Shown: positions 25,461 through 34,477 of the stretch, piece after piece | Position numbering within the stretch: the stretch's first letter is position 1 | Layout: each line of letters begins with the position of its first letter | Assembly: GCF_024171995.1 (NCBI RefSeq) | Contig: NZ_JAMTCT010000015.1 | Span: forward strand, 1-64,000 | From: Promicromonospora umidemergens | Lineage (GTDB): Bacteria > Actinomycetota > Actinomycetes > Actinomycetales > Cellulomonadaceae | Length of the DNA stretch: 64,000 nucleotides | Direction: 5' to 3' | Program-made: the position numbers and the translations under genes | The notes under the pieces: generated by a model | What the model saw: only the letters and a program-made list of their open reading frames with translations | Databases searched by the model: none | Told to the model about the DNA's origin: nothing

Positions 25461-27054
25461 GTAGGACTCTGACGAGGTCCGGATCATCGACAGACGCGGC
25501 GAAGTACAGCGGTGTCGACCCGAGGGTCGTCTGCCGGTTCACATCGGCACCCGCAGAGATGAGCAACTGGACTCCGTCATGGTCCCGCCGCTCGATCATC
25601 ATGTGTAGCGCCGAGTGCCCGAATCCGCCGCCGCCCAGGAAGATGGCCGCGTTAGGCGCGTCGACGTCGGCACCCGATCGGATCAACTCTCGAGCCACAA
25701 CCCTCCGCTCGTCAACGAGTGCCGTGAGCAGCGGCGTCTCCCAGTGCTGGATCGGGTCGCCGTATTCGATCAATGCGGAACCGTTGATTGGCGCGCCTTG
25801 GCGCAGCAGCAACTGGACCTCCGCCGCGGTCTCGACGTAGTGCAGCCCGTAACTTCCCTCCCGAGCACCGAGCTCACTGACAAGTGAACGGGACACGAAG
25901 GCCTGTTGTTCGACGCGAGCCGCGTCGAGCGACGCGTATTCCACCATGAGACGGGTACGAACGGCCTCAGGGTCGTGCGAGTCCCCCACACCGCTCCAGA
26001 CCGTCGCGCGTCCATACGGCGTGAGGTACACGACGCCCCAGCCGTCGTGCACATTAACTGCCTGACGGACGCGCTCGACTGGAGGGAGCTCGATCCTGCC
26101 ATTGACACGCCGAAGCAATGCGTAGCCTGCGTCGTACATCGGCTTCGGGTCCGCACCGCCCCGGAGCAGCTCAACGATGACTTTCTCGAAGTCGGTGGCG
26201 GACGTTCCCTGGGGTCGCCGGGTGCCGGGAACCGCCAACGTGGCGGCCGCCATGAGCGGGGTTGGACTAGTTCCGTGCTGAGGACGATTGGCGTCGGCAC
26301 CAAGCGAGATCAGCAGCCGGGTCGTCTTCCCGTGCCCCCTCGACGCGGCGTAATAGAGGACCGGATCGCCGTCATTGTCGACCGCGTTGACGTTGGCTCC
26401 CAACTCCCGAAGGGCCATGAGAGCGCCATTCTGACCTGCACCAGCGGCCAGCATCATCGCGGTGACGCCCCCGACGCCCCCGGAATCCACCGTCACGCCG
26501 TACTGCCCGAGCGTGGCGATGCCGCCGCTCCATCCCGCCTCCGCCAATGCGTGCAGGATCGTGAACCCAGGCATGCCCGAAGCCGATGTGCTGCGTGCAT
26601 TCGCGTCAGCACCCCTGGACAGGAGCAACTCGAAGAGGCCTGCGTTCTGGCTTCCGGACACGTAACGCAGTACGCAGTCACCGTCGTCATCGACTGCGTG
26701 GATGTCGGCGCCACGATCGAGCAGGCCGCGAACCTTGACCTCGTCGCCGATAGCAGCCAGGTGCATCAGATCGGTCTTGCCCGCGGCCCGTTGGGGAACC
26801 AGCTGGCGCTGCCGCACGGAGTTGGCCGCTACGTCGTTGATGGGCGCCTCGGCGGCTGAACGTTGGTCGGCATCTTCCGCGCCTCCTTGCCTCTGACTGG
26901 AGAGTTTGGTGGACGCTTCACCAACTGTGCGGCGGCGACTGGAGTTGGCTTGCTGGCGCTCAGCCTCCTTCCGCTTGGCACGGAAGCCCGCGATTAGCGC
27001 CGCCGCGACCAACAGCGTGAGGATGACGACAATCACGGTGGCACCCGATTCCAT
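25369..27054 (-). CDS. Membrane-anchored ankyrin-repeat protein
   Basis: 561 residues. An N-terminal membrane helix (VIVVILTLLVAAALIAGF, residues 7-24) is followed by a charged linker. Ankyrin repeats start near residue 90 (TDLMHLAAIGDEVKVRGLL, then GADIHAVDDDGD; later ones include GANVNAVDNDGDPVLYYAA and GADVNRQTTLGSTPLYFAA). A non-repeat middle (about 310-410) separates two repeat blocks. Ankyrin proteins mediate protein binding; anchoring suggests a cell-surface or membrane scaffold, possibly in conflict or toxin contexts. No operon partner is evident; the gene upstream (27225) is about 170 nt away on the same strand. Confidence 0.7.
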   Translation of the reverse strand: MESGATVIVVILTLLVAAALIAGFRAKRKEAERQQANSSRRRTVGEASTKLSSQRQGGAEDADQRSAAEAPINDVAANSVRQRQLVPQRAAGKTDLMHLAAIGDEVKVRGLLDRGADIHAVDDDGDCVLRYVSGSQNAGLFELLLSRGADANARSTSASGMPGFTILHALAEAGWSGGIATLGQYGVTVDSGGVGGVTAMMLAAGAGQNGALMALRELGANVNAVDNDGDPVLYYAASRGHGKTTRLLISLGADANRPQHGTSPTPLMAAATLAVPGTRRPQGTSATDFEKVIVELLRGGADPKPMYDAGYALLRRVNGRIELPPVERVRQAVNVHDGWGVVYLTPYGRATVWSGVGDSHDPEAVRTRLMVEYASLDAARVEQQAFVSRSLVSELGAREGSYGLHYVETAAEVQLLLRQGAPINGSALIEYGDPIQHWETPLLTALVDERRVVARELIRSGADVDAPNAAIFLGGGGFGHSALHMMIERRDHDGVQLLISAGADVNRQTTLGSTPLYFAASVDDPDLVRVLLNAGARPQIRDLEGKFPAETAGPRTRHLLG

Positions 27055-27224
27055 GGCGTGAAGTTATCGGTGGGGCGACCATGTAGGAAGCGATCAGCGC
27101 CCGCCAGCAGCAAGATCACCCTCGGCGTGCCGCGCCTCGATCCTCACGGTCAGTGCCGGCCGTGAGGAGTCTCGACCCACCCGACTGGCGCATGACCAGC
27201 ACTGGTCCCCCTCCGAGGCATGGG

Positions 27225-28388
27225 TCAGATGCCGTCGAGCATCACTCGCAGGTATTTCTCGTTGTCCGGACGAGCGGTTCCGAGCCCGGCCCCCTGCCAG
27301 GCAGCGACCTCGCGTGCGGATGCACGCACATCGGCGTTGGTTTGGTTGATGTAGATGCGGCGGTCGCCCTCCAGGCGCACGACCTTCCCGTAGCCGCGCC
27401 AGGCGGCGGCCGGGTCCTCCAAAGTCAGCCCCAAAGCCGCGCACACACGAACGAGCGGCTCGACATCCCTCTGGGCCGGACCCGGAACGGGCTCTTGCAG
27501 GGAGTCCGGTCGCGGTGAGGCCTTCGTTGCACCGCCGATGCCGTGGAGGTCGTCCCTCTGAGAGCCGTCAGACGGGTCGTGAATGATAACCAGCGGCGCA
27601 ATAGCAGCGGCCGGCGAGGTTCCAATGCCCTCGAAGGGAGACACACCTACCCGCCGAAACTCATGCGCGAGCGCAGGCAGCACCTTCTGCCACCGGCCAC
27701 GCCTAGCATAGGTCGACGGGTGCCCGACCATCAGCAGCGGCACTGTACGGTCCAACGCCGTTACACGAGCCTGTGCCGACCTGAAGATGCAGGCATCCGA
27801 CAGCCCGTTCGGCGTGAAGATCTCCGGGGGCGGAGCGTTTACGGAGTAGGTCCCAGTGTCACAGTGCTCGGCGACGAACAGCTTGTGGGCCCCACTTCCT
27901 AAGAGAAGGATCGCGCGGGGATTGACCGCCTGCAGGATCTTCCGCAGTACGGGTGCGCTCTCGTGCGCCGCGACCTTCGGACTCACGGATAAAGCGCTGG
28001 AGCTGCGCGACCGACGAAATATCACGTTAGTTGCTGGCACCTGTCTCACTTCGTCTTCTGACGAAGTTCCCAGAGTCGTCGAGAGCAGGTCGTGCATCGG
28101 CCCTGCCAGCGAGTACTGGCGACCATAGTGGCGAAACATGACGTAGTCATGCTCCCCGTTCTCGAAGAACGACTCCGATGCGTTCAGGTCGGAACCATCC
28201 GTCTCGCCACCCGGGTTTAGACCGAGGACGAGCAGCGGGAACGGATGGATGTGCGAGTAGAAGATCTTGTAGAACCGCCGTTCCGTGATCCCTGATCCCG
28301 CACGGAACTCCGCATCCAAGGCACGCATGTCGACCGGCACCTCGTGCGCATCGGTGGGATCGGCCGTTGGCGTGTGGCCGCTCGTCAT
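27225..28388 (-). CDS. Uracil-DNA glycosylase-superfamily-like protein
   Basis: 387 residues from ATG 28388, overlapping the 2H-phosphoesterase gene by 4 nt. LLVLGLNPGGETDGS near residue 50 and LMVGHPSTYARRG near 230 are in the places of UDG motif A (GxNPG) and motif B (HPS). Between them lies an AVNPRAILLLGSGAHKLF strand-helix, as in UDG folds. About 80 extra residues after position 305 form a small separate domain. Catalytic residues are only partly conserved, so it may recognise or cleave a modified base rather than uracil. The pairing with a 2H-phosphoesterase is unusual. Confidence 0.55.
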   Translation of the reverse strand: MTSGHTPTADPTDAHEVPVDMRALDAEFRAGSGITERRFYKIFYSHIHPFPLLVLGLNPGGETDGSDLNASESFFENGEHDYVMFRHYGRQYSLAGPMHDLLSTTLGTSSEDEVRQVPATNVIFRRSRSSSALSVSPKVAAHESAPVLRKILQAVNPRAILLLGSGAHKLFVAEHCDTGTYSVNAPPPEIFTPNGLSDACIFRSAQARVTALDRTVPLLMVGHPSTYARRGRWQKVLPALAHEFRRVGVSPFEGIGTSPAAAIAPLVIIHDPSDGSQRDDLHGIGGATKASPRPDSLQEPVPGPAQRDVEPLVRVCAALGLTLEDPAAAWRGYGKVVRLEGDRRIYINQTNADVRASAREVAAWQGAGLGTARPDNEKYLRVMLDGI

Positions 28389-29068
28389 CGTGAACCAAGC
28401 GGCACATCGGCGACGACTTCCCACTCGTACATCTGGTTGTCCCGGTTGAGGCGGATGAGCTGGACCGTCGTGATCGGGATAGCAACCGAGTCGAGGTCTC
28501 GCAGTAGGGCAACCTGCTCACGGATCCGGCCGATCGGAAAGTCGGCGTTGCTGTAGGCGATGGAGACGTGTGGGTAGAACTCCGGGCGCTCAGGAACCTC
28601 GTCCCAGACGTCCACGACGTCCACGACGTCCACCTGGATGTTGTCGCGGACCGCGCTCACTGCGGACCAAGGACGGACTAACAGGCCAGTCGCTTCGTCG
28701 TCGGCTTCGATCAGGCCGAGGGACAGATCGAAAGCAGGGACCGTCGCGAGTCGCTTGGTTGCAGCGCGGGGAATGGCGTCGACATCATCGTCGGAGACCT
28801 CGTCCGTGAAGCCGAGCCCCTGCATCGTCAGGTGCAGCCAACGGTGTGGGATGGGCTCGAGGCTTCCCACGCCCACTGGCCCGTCCTGGAGTCGGGCTAC
28901 GAGGTCGTGCAGGAGTACGGCGGTGGCGTCGTCAAACGTAAGGCTCCACGTGTAGAAGGAACGACCGACGGACCAGTCGGGACGCCACCTCCAGTGGTTT
29001 ACAAGGCGTTCCAAGCGCACGAACTCCTCCCAGCGGGCGGCGAAGCTTTCCAGTTCAGGTGCCGGCAT
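28385..29068 (-). CDS. 2'-5' RNA ligase-like (2H phosphoesterase) protein
   Basis: 227 residues from ATG 29068 (GGAGG six bases upstream; an ATG at 29074 is too close to it). Two H-x-(T/S) signatures, HLTMQG near residue 84 and HVSIAY near 170, define the 2H phosphoesterase fold, which acts on RNA 2'-5' linkages or cyclic phosphates and nucleotides. Three near-identical 9-bp units GACGTCCAC around 28610-28630 encode VDVVDVVDV within the protein. Its stop overlaps the UDG-like gene's ATG, so they are co-translated. Confidence 0.65.
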   Translation of the reverse strand: MPAPELESFAARWEEFVRLERLVNHWRWRPDWSVGRSFYTWSLTFDDATAVLLHDLVARLQDGPVGVGSLEPIPHRWLHLTMQGLGFTDEVSDDDVDAIPRAATKRLATVPAFDLSLGLIEADDEATGLLVRPWSAVSAVRDNIQVDVVDVVDVWDEVPERPEFYPHVSIAYSNADFPIGRIREQVALLRDLDSVAIPITTVQLIRLNRDNQMYEWEVVADVPLGSR

Positions 29069-29598
29069 GCGCATCCTCCAGGGCCGTACTACGCCCGGAG
29101 ATCAGATCCCGGACGTCACGAATCACAGGCAGAGCCTGCCACGGAGCAGTGGCTTCGATGAACTCCTGGCACCCGAAATCACCCCGCAGCACTAGCAATC
29201 GGCAAGGGTTCCCGGGCTAGTGATTTTCCCGCCCTGATGGCCGTACGACGCAGGTACCCGCGTTCGTCGATGCTGGCCTCGTCACACCAGTCGGACCCGC
29301 ACGATGGCGCGCCTGCGGCCGCATCAACCGGTGGCAGCAGGTCCCTGACCTCACACCTCAAGCCTGACGGCCGGGCCTGTAGGCGCGGCGGCGAATCCTC
29401 CAACGCCGACCGCCATCTGTAGCAACAGGTTCACCAAACTGCTGGCCCACCCCCCGCCACCAAGCGGTCCCCCTGGTCTCGTGAGGCCTTCCAATCCAAA
29501 GCGCCACTTTCCCGTTGTGGAAACCCGACCCCCTTGCCCCACCGACACACACACCGAAGAATCGAATGCGACAGCAGGCCGGCCAAGGGGGAGCAGCC
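29069..29598. other. Intergenic, about 530 bp
   Basis: Divergent gap between the 2H-phosphoesterase gene and the DUF6879 cassette. Short frames on both strands have no ribosome site or family likeness. Promoters for both sides must lie here, but none is obvious. Confidence 0.4.
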
Positions 29599-29793
29599 AT
29601 GAAGGTAACCACGCTCGCGAGCACGTGCGACAAGAACGACTGCCCGACGATCTACGAGACCGACAGGGGCACGATCCTGGTACAGGGCGAGACCCCGGCT
29701 GACCACGGTCTGACGATCCCGTCGCACGAGACCCTGGTCGAGATCCCCTTGGATCTGATCCGGAAGGCGTTCGGTGGCCGGCTTGGCGCCTAA
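29599..29793 (+). CDS. Small hypothetical protein of the DUF6879/XRE cassette
   Basis: 64 residues: MKVTTLASTCDKNDCPTIYE then GTILVQGE and IPSHETLVEIPLDLI. Proteins of this size and type regularly precede DUF6879 and DUF5753/XRE genes in actinomycetes. It overlaps the next gene by 20 nt. Role unknown; probably acts with the regulator pair. Confidence 0.65.
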   Translation: MKVTTLASTCDKNDCPTIYETDRGTILVQGETPADHGLTIPSHETLVEIPLDLIRKAFGGRLGA

Positions 29794-30301
29794 GACCCTG
29801 GGAGACCTGTTCGACCAGTTCCAGCGCGAAGCCTTCCGGCTGGAGACCCTCGACGACTACAGCCGGTCCGGCAACGTAGACGCCTACCAGTTGTTTGTTG
29901 ACAGCCAGGACAAGCCCGCCGACTACAACACGGACTGGCTCGACGAAGTCCGCAGCCACACCGGCGCTGGTCAGCGCATGTACCGCGTCCATGTTCTTCG
30001 CCGGCCGCTGACGCCCTACCTGCGCTTCGAGCTCGGCTGGGGCTACGTCACCAATGCCACGGCGGGCGAGGAGTTCTTCATCCTCGACGTCACTGACCAG
30101 CCCACGCCGCTACCTGAACATGTCGGGGACTTCTGGCTCTTCGACTCGACCACGCCGGCCAGGTTCAATTACAGCGACGGCAAGTTCATCGGCGCCGACG
30201 TGCTGGCAGATGACCACGGCCCGGAGTACGTCGCCTACCGGGAGACCGCCTTGGCGCACGCAGTGCCGTTCGCAGACTGGTGGGCGAAGTACGGCGAGTG
30301 A
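29774..30301 (+). CDS. DUF6879 family protein
   Basis: 175 residues from GTG 29774. LGDLFDQFQREAFRLETLDDY, YRVHVLRRPLTPYLRFEL and EEFFILDV are typical of DUF6879, a family nearly always next to XRE/DUF5753 regulators. Function unestablished. The GTG of the next gene overlaps its stop (GTGA). Confidence 0.75.
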   Translation: MAGLAPKTLGDLFDQFQREAFRLETLDDYSRSGNVDAYQLFVDSQDKPADYNTDWLDEVRSHTGAGQRMYRVHVLRRPLTPYLRFELGWGYVTNATAGEEFFILDVTDQPTPLPEHVGDFWLFDSTTPARFNYSDGKFIGADVLADDHGPEYVAYRETALAHAVPFADWWAKYGE

Positions 30302-31131
30302 ACCGTTCCGAGCTGGGCGCAGCGCTGCGGACTCTACGGCAGGCCTCTGGTACGGAGGCCAAGACCGTGGCCCGCAGCTCTGTCATGTCAGCGAGCAAGC
30401 TGAGCAAGATCGAGACGGGCAAGCTCTCCCCTAGCGCAGACGACGTCGACCGGATCCTGACCTCCATCGGTGTTTCCGACGAGGTCAAGGCGGAGTACAT
30501 GGAGGCCGCTCGTGCGGTGGCCACCGAGGCAACGGCTTGGCGCCTGATCCAGCGTGCTGGTCTACACAAAGCGCAGAAGCAGCTGCAGGCCGTCGAGGCC
30601 GATATGGATCTGCTGCGGGTGTTCCAGCCCGCGCTCGTGCCAGGTCTGCTGCAGACGCCGGAGTACATGCGAGCGATCTTGTCTCGGCACGACGACCTCA
30701 CCGAAGAGACGGTGCGACGCACCATGAGCGCACGGCTCGAGCGCCAGGAAGTCCTCTACGACGAGGACAAGACGCTGCGCTTCGTCATTACCGAACCGGT
30801 CCTGCGGTGGTTGATCGTGCCGACGCCGGTCATGGTCGGGCAGCTGGACCGACTGGTTTCCCTGACTCGGCTGCCAAACATCGGCCTGCGGGTCGTGCCG
30901 CTGGCTGGCGCTCAGCGGGATATCCCTAACCACGCCTTCGTCGTCCGCGACGACCGCTCCGTGAGTGTCGAGACCGTGCATGCGAAGGTCGTGGTGACCG
31001 ACCCCCGAGACGTCGCTCTCTACGTCACCAAGTTCAATGGGTTTGCCGAGCACGCCGTGTCTGGCGAGGCTTTGAAGCCATTCCTCGAAGGCATCCGAGA
31101 TGACCTTTTGCGGCAACGGGAAAGCGGCTAG
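30298..31131 (+). CDS. XRE-family regulator with DUF5753 domain
   Basis: 277 residues from GTG 30298. Residues 1-70 form an XRE helix-turn-helix (LGAALRTLRQ, then SASKLSKIETGKLSPSADDV), and DUF5753 follows from about 95 (FQPALVPGLLQTPEYMRAIL, then RQEVLYDE and LPNIGLRVVPL). Such proteins regulate development and small-protein partners in filamentous actinomycetes. The three-gene overlap order with DUF6879 is standard. Confidence 0.85.
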   Translation: MNRSELGAALRTLRQASGTEAKTVARSSVMSASKLSKIETGKLSPSADDVDRILTSIGVSDEVKAEYMEAARAVATEATAWRLIQRAGLHKAQKQLQAVEADMDLLRVFQPALVPGLLQTPEYMRAILSRHDDLTEETVRRTMSARLERQEVLYDEDKTLRFVITEPVLRWLIVPTPVMVGQLDRLVSLTRLPNIGLRVVPLAGAQRDIPNHAFVVRDDRSVSVETVHAKVVVTDPRDVALYVTKFNGFAEHAVSGEALKPFLEGIRDDLLRQRESG

Positions 31132-31193
31132 TACCGACCCGATAAGGGCCTCAGGATCATTCCCAGAGCAAGTGCACCTGGGGAGGTCCGACA

Positions 31194-32342
31194 ATGGAAA
31201 AGCCACCGGCAGGAACGGCAACGCATCTGATTGCGCTCGACATCGACGGCACGCTGATCGGTCGGGACGGCAAGGTGCCGTCTGCGACGGTGCAGGCGTT
31301 GGAGCTGGTGCGCGCCAGTGGACATCACGTCGTACTCGCGACCGGAAGGTCGCTTGTTGGGCTGCTCGCAGCCGCCCGGAGGCTGGGCCTGACCGAGGGC
31401 TGGGCCGTCTGTTCCAACGGAGCCTTGACGGTACGCCTAGACCGAGCGGCATCGTCAGGACACGAAGTGGTGGAGGCCCACACCTTCAGCCTGGGATCGG
31501 TAGTCCGCCAGGCGAACCGGCTGTCGCCCGGCGTAGCCGTTGCAGTCGAGGAGGTCGGCTGGGGTTGGCGCGTGAATCACGAGTTCGGCGCTGGACTGCT
31601 CAACGGACCCCAGAAGCTGACGCCGCTCGAAGATCTCCTGGCCGGACAGGCTTCGCGGGTCGCCCTCCACGCCAACCGGGTCGCCGACCACGCGGATGCG
31701 CTACGTCACCTCGGAGTCACCGTGACACCGGCGGGCCACAACTGGCTCGATGTCACGGCAGCCGGAACAAGCAAGGCGACCGCGCTGGAACAGATCCGGT
31801 GCCTACTCGGAGTCGCATCCGAGCGCACCGTTGCGGTCGGGGACGGCTTCAACGACATCGCCATGCTGGGATGGGCGGCGCGTGGCGTCGCCATGGGACA
31901 CGCACCCGACACCGTGCGCGAGGCAGCTGGCGAGACCACCGGGACCATCGCGGAAAACGGCGCAGTCCCGATCCTCCTGTCGCTGGTCCCGGCCCCGGCA
32001 CGCCGGCCTGGCTTGTCACCGCTGGGAGCACAGCTCGCCGCAGCCGTCCACACCGCCGTCGAACGTGCGCCGGGCCCTCTCGTGGTCCGGGTCTGGCACG
32101 GCTCCAGTCCCGACCTCGCCGGATGTGAGGTCCACACGCTTCGGTCGGGACGGTGGGTTCGGCAGGCACCGGTCCCTGCCGGCAGAGCCTCCAGCATGCG
32201 CGACGTCGAGCGCGCTGCTCGCGAGGCCGGGCTCACCTACCCGCGTGGAGACGAGGGACGACGACGCGCACACTGGCGCACAACCGCACCCGGGTCTGAA
32301 TCGGGACCGGCCGAGTTCGAGCTCCCACTGACCCATGCCTGA
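31194..32342 (+). CDS. Cof-type HAD-IIB hydrolase
   Basis: 382 residues. HAD motif I is ALDIDGTLIG (about 15-24), motif II VLATGRSL, and motif IV GDGFNDIAMLGW near 220. The cap domain lies between residues 80 and 180. The last 110 residues (after NGAVPILLSL) are an extra region not part of the HAD core, with WHGSSPDLAGCEVHTL. These enzymes dephosphorylate small phosphorylated metabolites. Start is ATG 31194 with GGGGAGG nearby. Confidence 0.75.
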   Translation: MEKPPAGTATHLIALDIDGTLIGRDGKVPSATVQALELVRASGHHVVLATGRSLVGLLAAARRLGLTEGWAVCSNGALTVRLDRAASSGHEVVEAHTFSLGSVVRQANRLSPGVAVAVEEVGWGWRVNHEFGAGLLNGPQKLTPLEDLLAGQASRVALHANRVADHADALRHLGVTVTPAGHNWLDVTAAGTSKATALEQIRCLLGVASERTVAVGDGFNDIAMLGWAARGVAMGHAPDTVREAAGETTGTIAENGAVPILLSLVPAPARRPGLSPLGAQLAAAVHTAVERAPGPLVVRVWHGSSPDLAGCEVHTLRSGRWVRQAPVPAGRASSMRDVERAAREAGLTYPRGDEGRRRAHWRTTAPGSESGPAEFELPLTHA

Positions 32343-32414
32343 CAAGCATCTCTCGATCAGAGGAACCACAGCGTCAGCATGTTGCACACTGCCAACAGGC
32401 CGGGGATGATCGCT

Positions 32415-32612
32415 ATGCACAAAGAAGTTCGTAAAGCAGTCGATGAGGCACGACGCGCCGGCTTCACCGTGCGTGAGTTGAGCGGTCACACCTGGGGCCA
32501 TATCGAGTGCTCGTGCGGATCGCACGTCAAGGTGTTCTCCACCGGCCGCAATCCCGAGAACGGCGCACGGCTGATCCGTAAGTTCGTCGAACAGCACAGG
32601 AAGCACGTGTGA
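32415..32612 (+). CDS. HicA-like small protein
   Basis: 65 residues from ATG 32415; an upstream in-frame ATG at 32379 is less likely. MHKEVRKAVDEARRAGFTV, then GHIECSCGSHVKVFSTGRNP, resembles HicA mRNA-interferase-like toxins, with a histidine in the GSH position. The stop overlaps the partner gene's GTG. The toxin role is inferred from size, His position and pairing. Confidence 0.45.
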   Translation: MHKEVRKAVDEARRAGFTVRELSGHTWGHIECSCGSHVKVFSTGRNPENGARLIRKFVEQHRKHV

Positions 32613-33124
32613 TGACTGAATTCGAGTTCTCTCTGGTTCTGGAACGCGAACCGGATGACGCCCAGGCCGAGGCCATCGCGGCCAACGTGCCGTCCGTTAC
32701 CGGCCTGGAAGGCGGTGGACCCGTATCGCTGGCACACGCGGTCGTCGACGCGCTCGACTTCGCGACAGCGGTCACGTCGACCGTGCAGCAGATCGAAGCG
32801 TTCGGCGTGCTTGTCGTGGGGCTGCAGACGGACGACTTGATCTCGATCAAGGAGATCGCCGCCCGCACAGGCCGCACCAGAGAGTCTGTACGCCTGCTGG
32901 CGACCGGGAAGCGCGGCCCAGGAGGATTCCCCTCCCCGATCTCCCCTGAGCCATGGAGCCTGTACTCATGGACTGAGGTTGGAGGTTGGTTCTCCGAACA
33001 CTTCCGTGAGCAGGACTTCGACCTGGACCGTCAGGCCACCGCAGCCGATCACTTCTTGCGTGGAAGGCACATCACACGCGCCGAACCCAACGCGGATTCC
33101 TGGGCTCAACTCCTGTCCATCTGA
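32609..33124 (+). CDS. HicB-like/antitoxin-type partner with HTH
   Basis: 171 residues. The N-terminal half (MTEFEFSLVLEREPDDAQAE, then VTSTVQQIEAFGVLVVGLQT) fits a small alpha/beta domain as in HicB-like antitoxins. A DNA-binding helix-turn-helix follows (SIKEIAARTGRTRESVRLLATGK). It overlaps the HicA-like gene by 4 nt and starts GTG or ATG three bases later. Probable antitoxin-repressor of the pair. Confidence 0.5.
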   Translation: MMTEFEFSLVLEREPDDAQAEAIAANVPSVTGLEGGGPVSLAHAVVDALDFATAVTSTVQQIEAFGVLVVGLQTDDLISIKEIAARTGRTRESVRLLATGKRGPGGFPSPISPEPWSLYSWTEVGGWFSEHFREQDFDLDRQATAADHFLRGRHITRAEPNADSWAQLLSI

Positions 33125-33158
33125 ACGCGACGAGGCCGAGCACGGATCAACCGACTTC

Positions 33159-33773
33159 CTGGAGTCCACCATCGAGACGATCGCCCCCGACCTGTGGCTA
33201 ACCTACGACGGCGTCGGCCTCGGCCCTCTCCGCGCCGACCTGGCCGAAACCTACTGGCGCTGGGAAAACTCACTGCCGGTCATGGCCGGCTACGCCCGCC
33301 AGACCCCGGAGTCCCTCACCGAACGAAGTGCCGGTCTCGAAGCCCGGCTCGAAGGCAGCGCCGACCAGACTCGCTTCACCATCTACCGCCACCACGACGA
33401 CACCTGGGCACCGGTCGGGATGACGTCCCTGCTCATCGACGACCGCTACCGCACCGGCGAGTTCTTCATCTACATCGGAGAGCCCGACAACCGCGGGCAT
33501 GGCACCGGCACCATCGCCACCACAATGGTCCTGGACTGGGCCTTCCACGTCACCGCGCTGCGCTGCGTCTACCTCGAAGTCCTGGCCAACAACGCTGCCG
33601 CCATCCACGCCTACGAGAAGGCCGGCTTCCGCACCGTCGGCACCCGCCGCCGCACCGGCTCCCGGCTCAGCCAACCCGCTAGCGAAGTCATCATGGACGC
33701 CATCCCCGAGGAATACACCGGGCCACGACTGGTCGAGGCCGCCGTCCTCGGTAACCGGCAGTCCCTACGATGA
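33159..33773 (+). CDS. GNAT acetyltransferase
   Basis: About 204 residues. The core (YIGEPDNRGHGTGTIATTMV, then LEVLANNAAAIHAYEKAGF) is a standard GNAT acetyl-CoA loop and beta4-alpha4. No ATG, GTG or TTG is found near the homology start (ESTIETIAPDLW); a CTG at 33159 is used here. The frame is open as far back as 32979 but would overlap the previous gene. The 5' end may be damaged. Likely N-acetylates an amine substrate; identity unknown. It overlaps the next GNAT gene by 4 nt. Confidence 0.55.
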   Translation: MESTIETIAPDLWLTYDGVGLGPLRADLAETYWRWENSLPVMAGYARQTPESLTERSAGLEARLEGSADQTRFTIYRHHDDTWAPVGMTSLLIDDRYRTGEFFIYIGEPDNRGHGTGTIATTMVLDWAFHVTALRCVYLEVLANNAAAIHAYEKAGFRTVGTRRRTGSRLSQPASEVIMDAIPEEYTGPRLVEAAVLGNRQSLR

Positions 33774-34477
33774 CGAGCCCCGCTCGGTCCGCCCTGAGCG
33801 CCGTCATGCCGACGTTCGGGCTTCAGGTCCGCTGGGACGACCTGGAGCTGCGCCTGGCCGACGACATAGAGCTGCTCACGCTCGCCAGCCTCGCCGCCAA
33901 CGGCGTGCACAACCCCGAGGCCGCCCCGTTCTCCTGGCCGTGGACCCGAGGCACAGATGAAGAGGTCGAGCGGAACGTCCTCGCCCACCAGTGGAAGAAC
34001 CGGTGCAGGACCGCAGCCGACGACTGGGCACTGTCGTTTGCCGTCTTCCAAGAGGGCGTGGTGGTCGGGGAGCAACAGATCTCTGCGAAGAACTTCCAGG
34101 TCATCCGCTCAGCGCTTACCGGGTCATGGCTCGGGCTTCGACACCACGGCCACGGCATCGGCACCCGGATGCGACTCATGGCGCTGCACCTGGCCTTCGA
34201 AGGCCTCGATGCCGCAGAGATGATCAGCGAGGCCTACGACGACAACCCTGCCTCGAACGCCGTCTCCCGCCGCCTCGGGTACGTGGCGAACGGATCGCGG
34301 GCCACAGCCCGAGAAGGAAGCTCCGTCATCGAGAACAGCTACCGCATGACCCGGGAACTATGGGACGCCCGTCCGGACGACCTGCGTCCCGAGATCGCAC
34401 TCGAAGGTGTCTCGCCGGTCCGCCGGCTGTTCGGAATCGATCAACCGAAGCAATCGACTCTCAGGGAGAACGCATGA
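33770..34477 (+). CDS. GNAT acetyltransferase
   Basis: 235 residues. WLGLRHHGHGIGTRMRLMAL is the acetyl-CoA-binding loop, then EAYDDNPASNAVSRRLGY is typical for GNAT. Substrate unknown. It overlaps both neighbours by 4 nt and continues the GNAT-methyltransferase run. Confidence 0.7.
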   Translation: MTSPARSALSAVMPTFGLQVRWDDLELRLADDIELLTLASLAANGVHNPEAAPFSWPWTRGTDEEVERNVLAHQWKNRCRTAADDWALSFAVFQEGVVVGEQQISAKNFQVIRSALTGSWLGLRHHGHGIGTRMRLMALHLAFEGLDAAEMISEAYDDNPASNAVSRRLGYVANGSRATAREGSSVIENSYRMTRELWDARPDDLRPEIALEGVSPVRRLFGIDQPKQSTLRENA

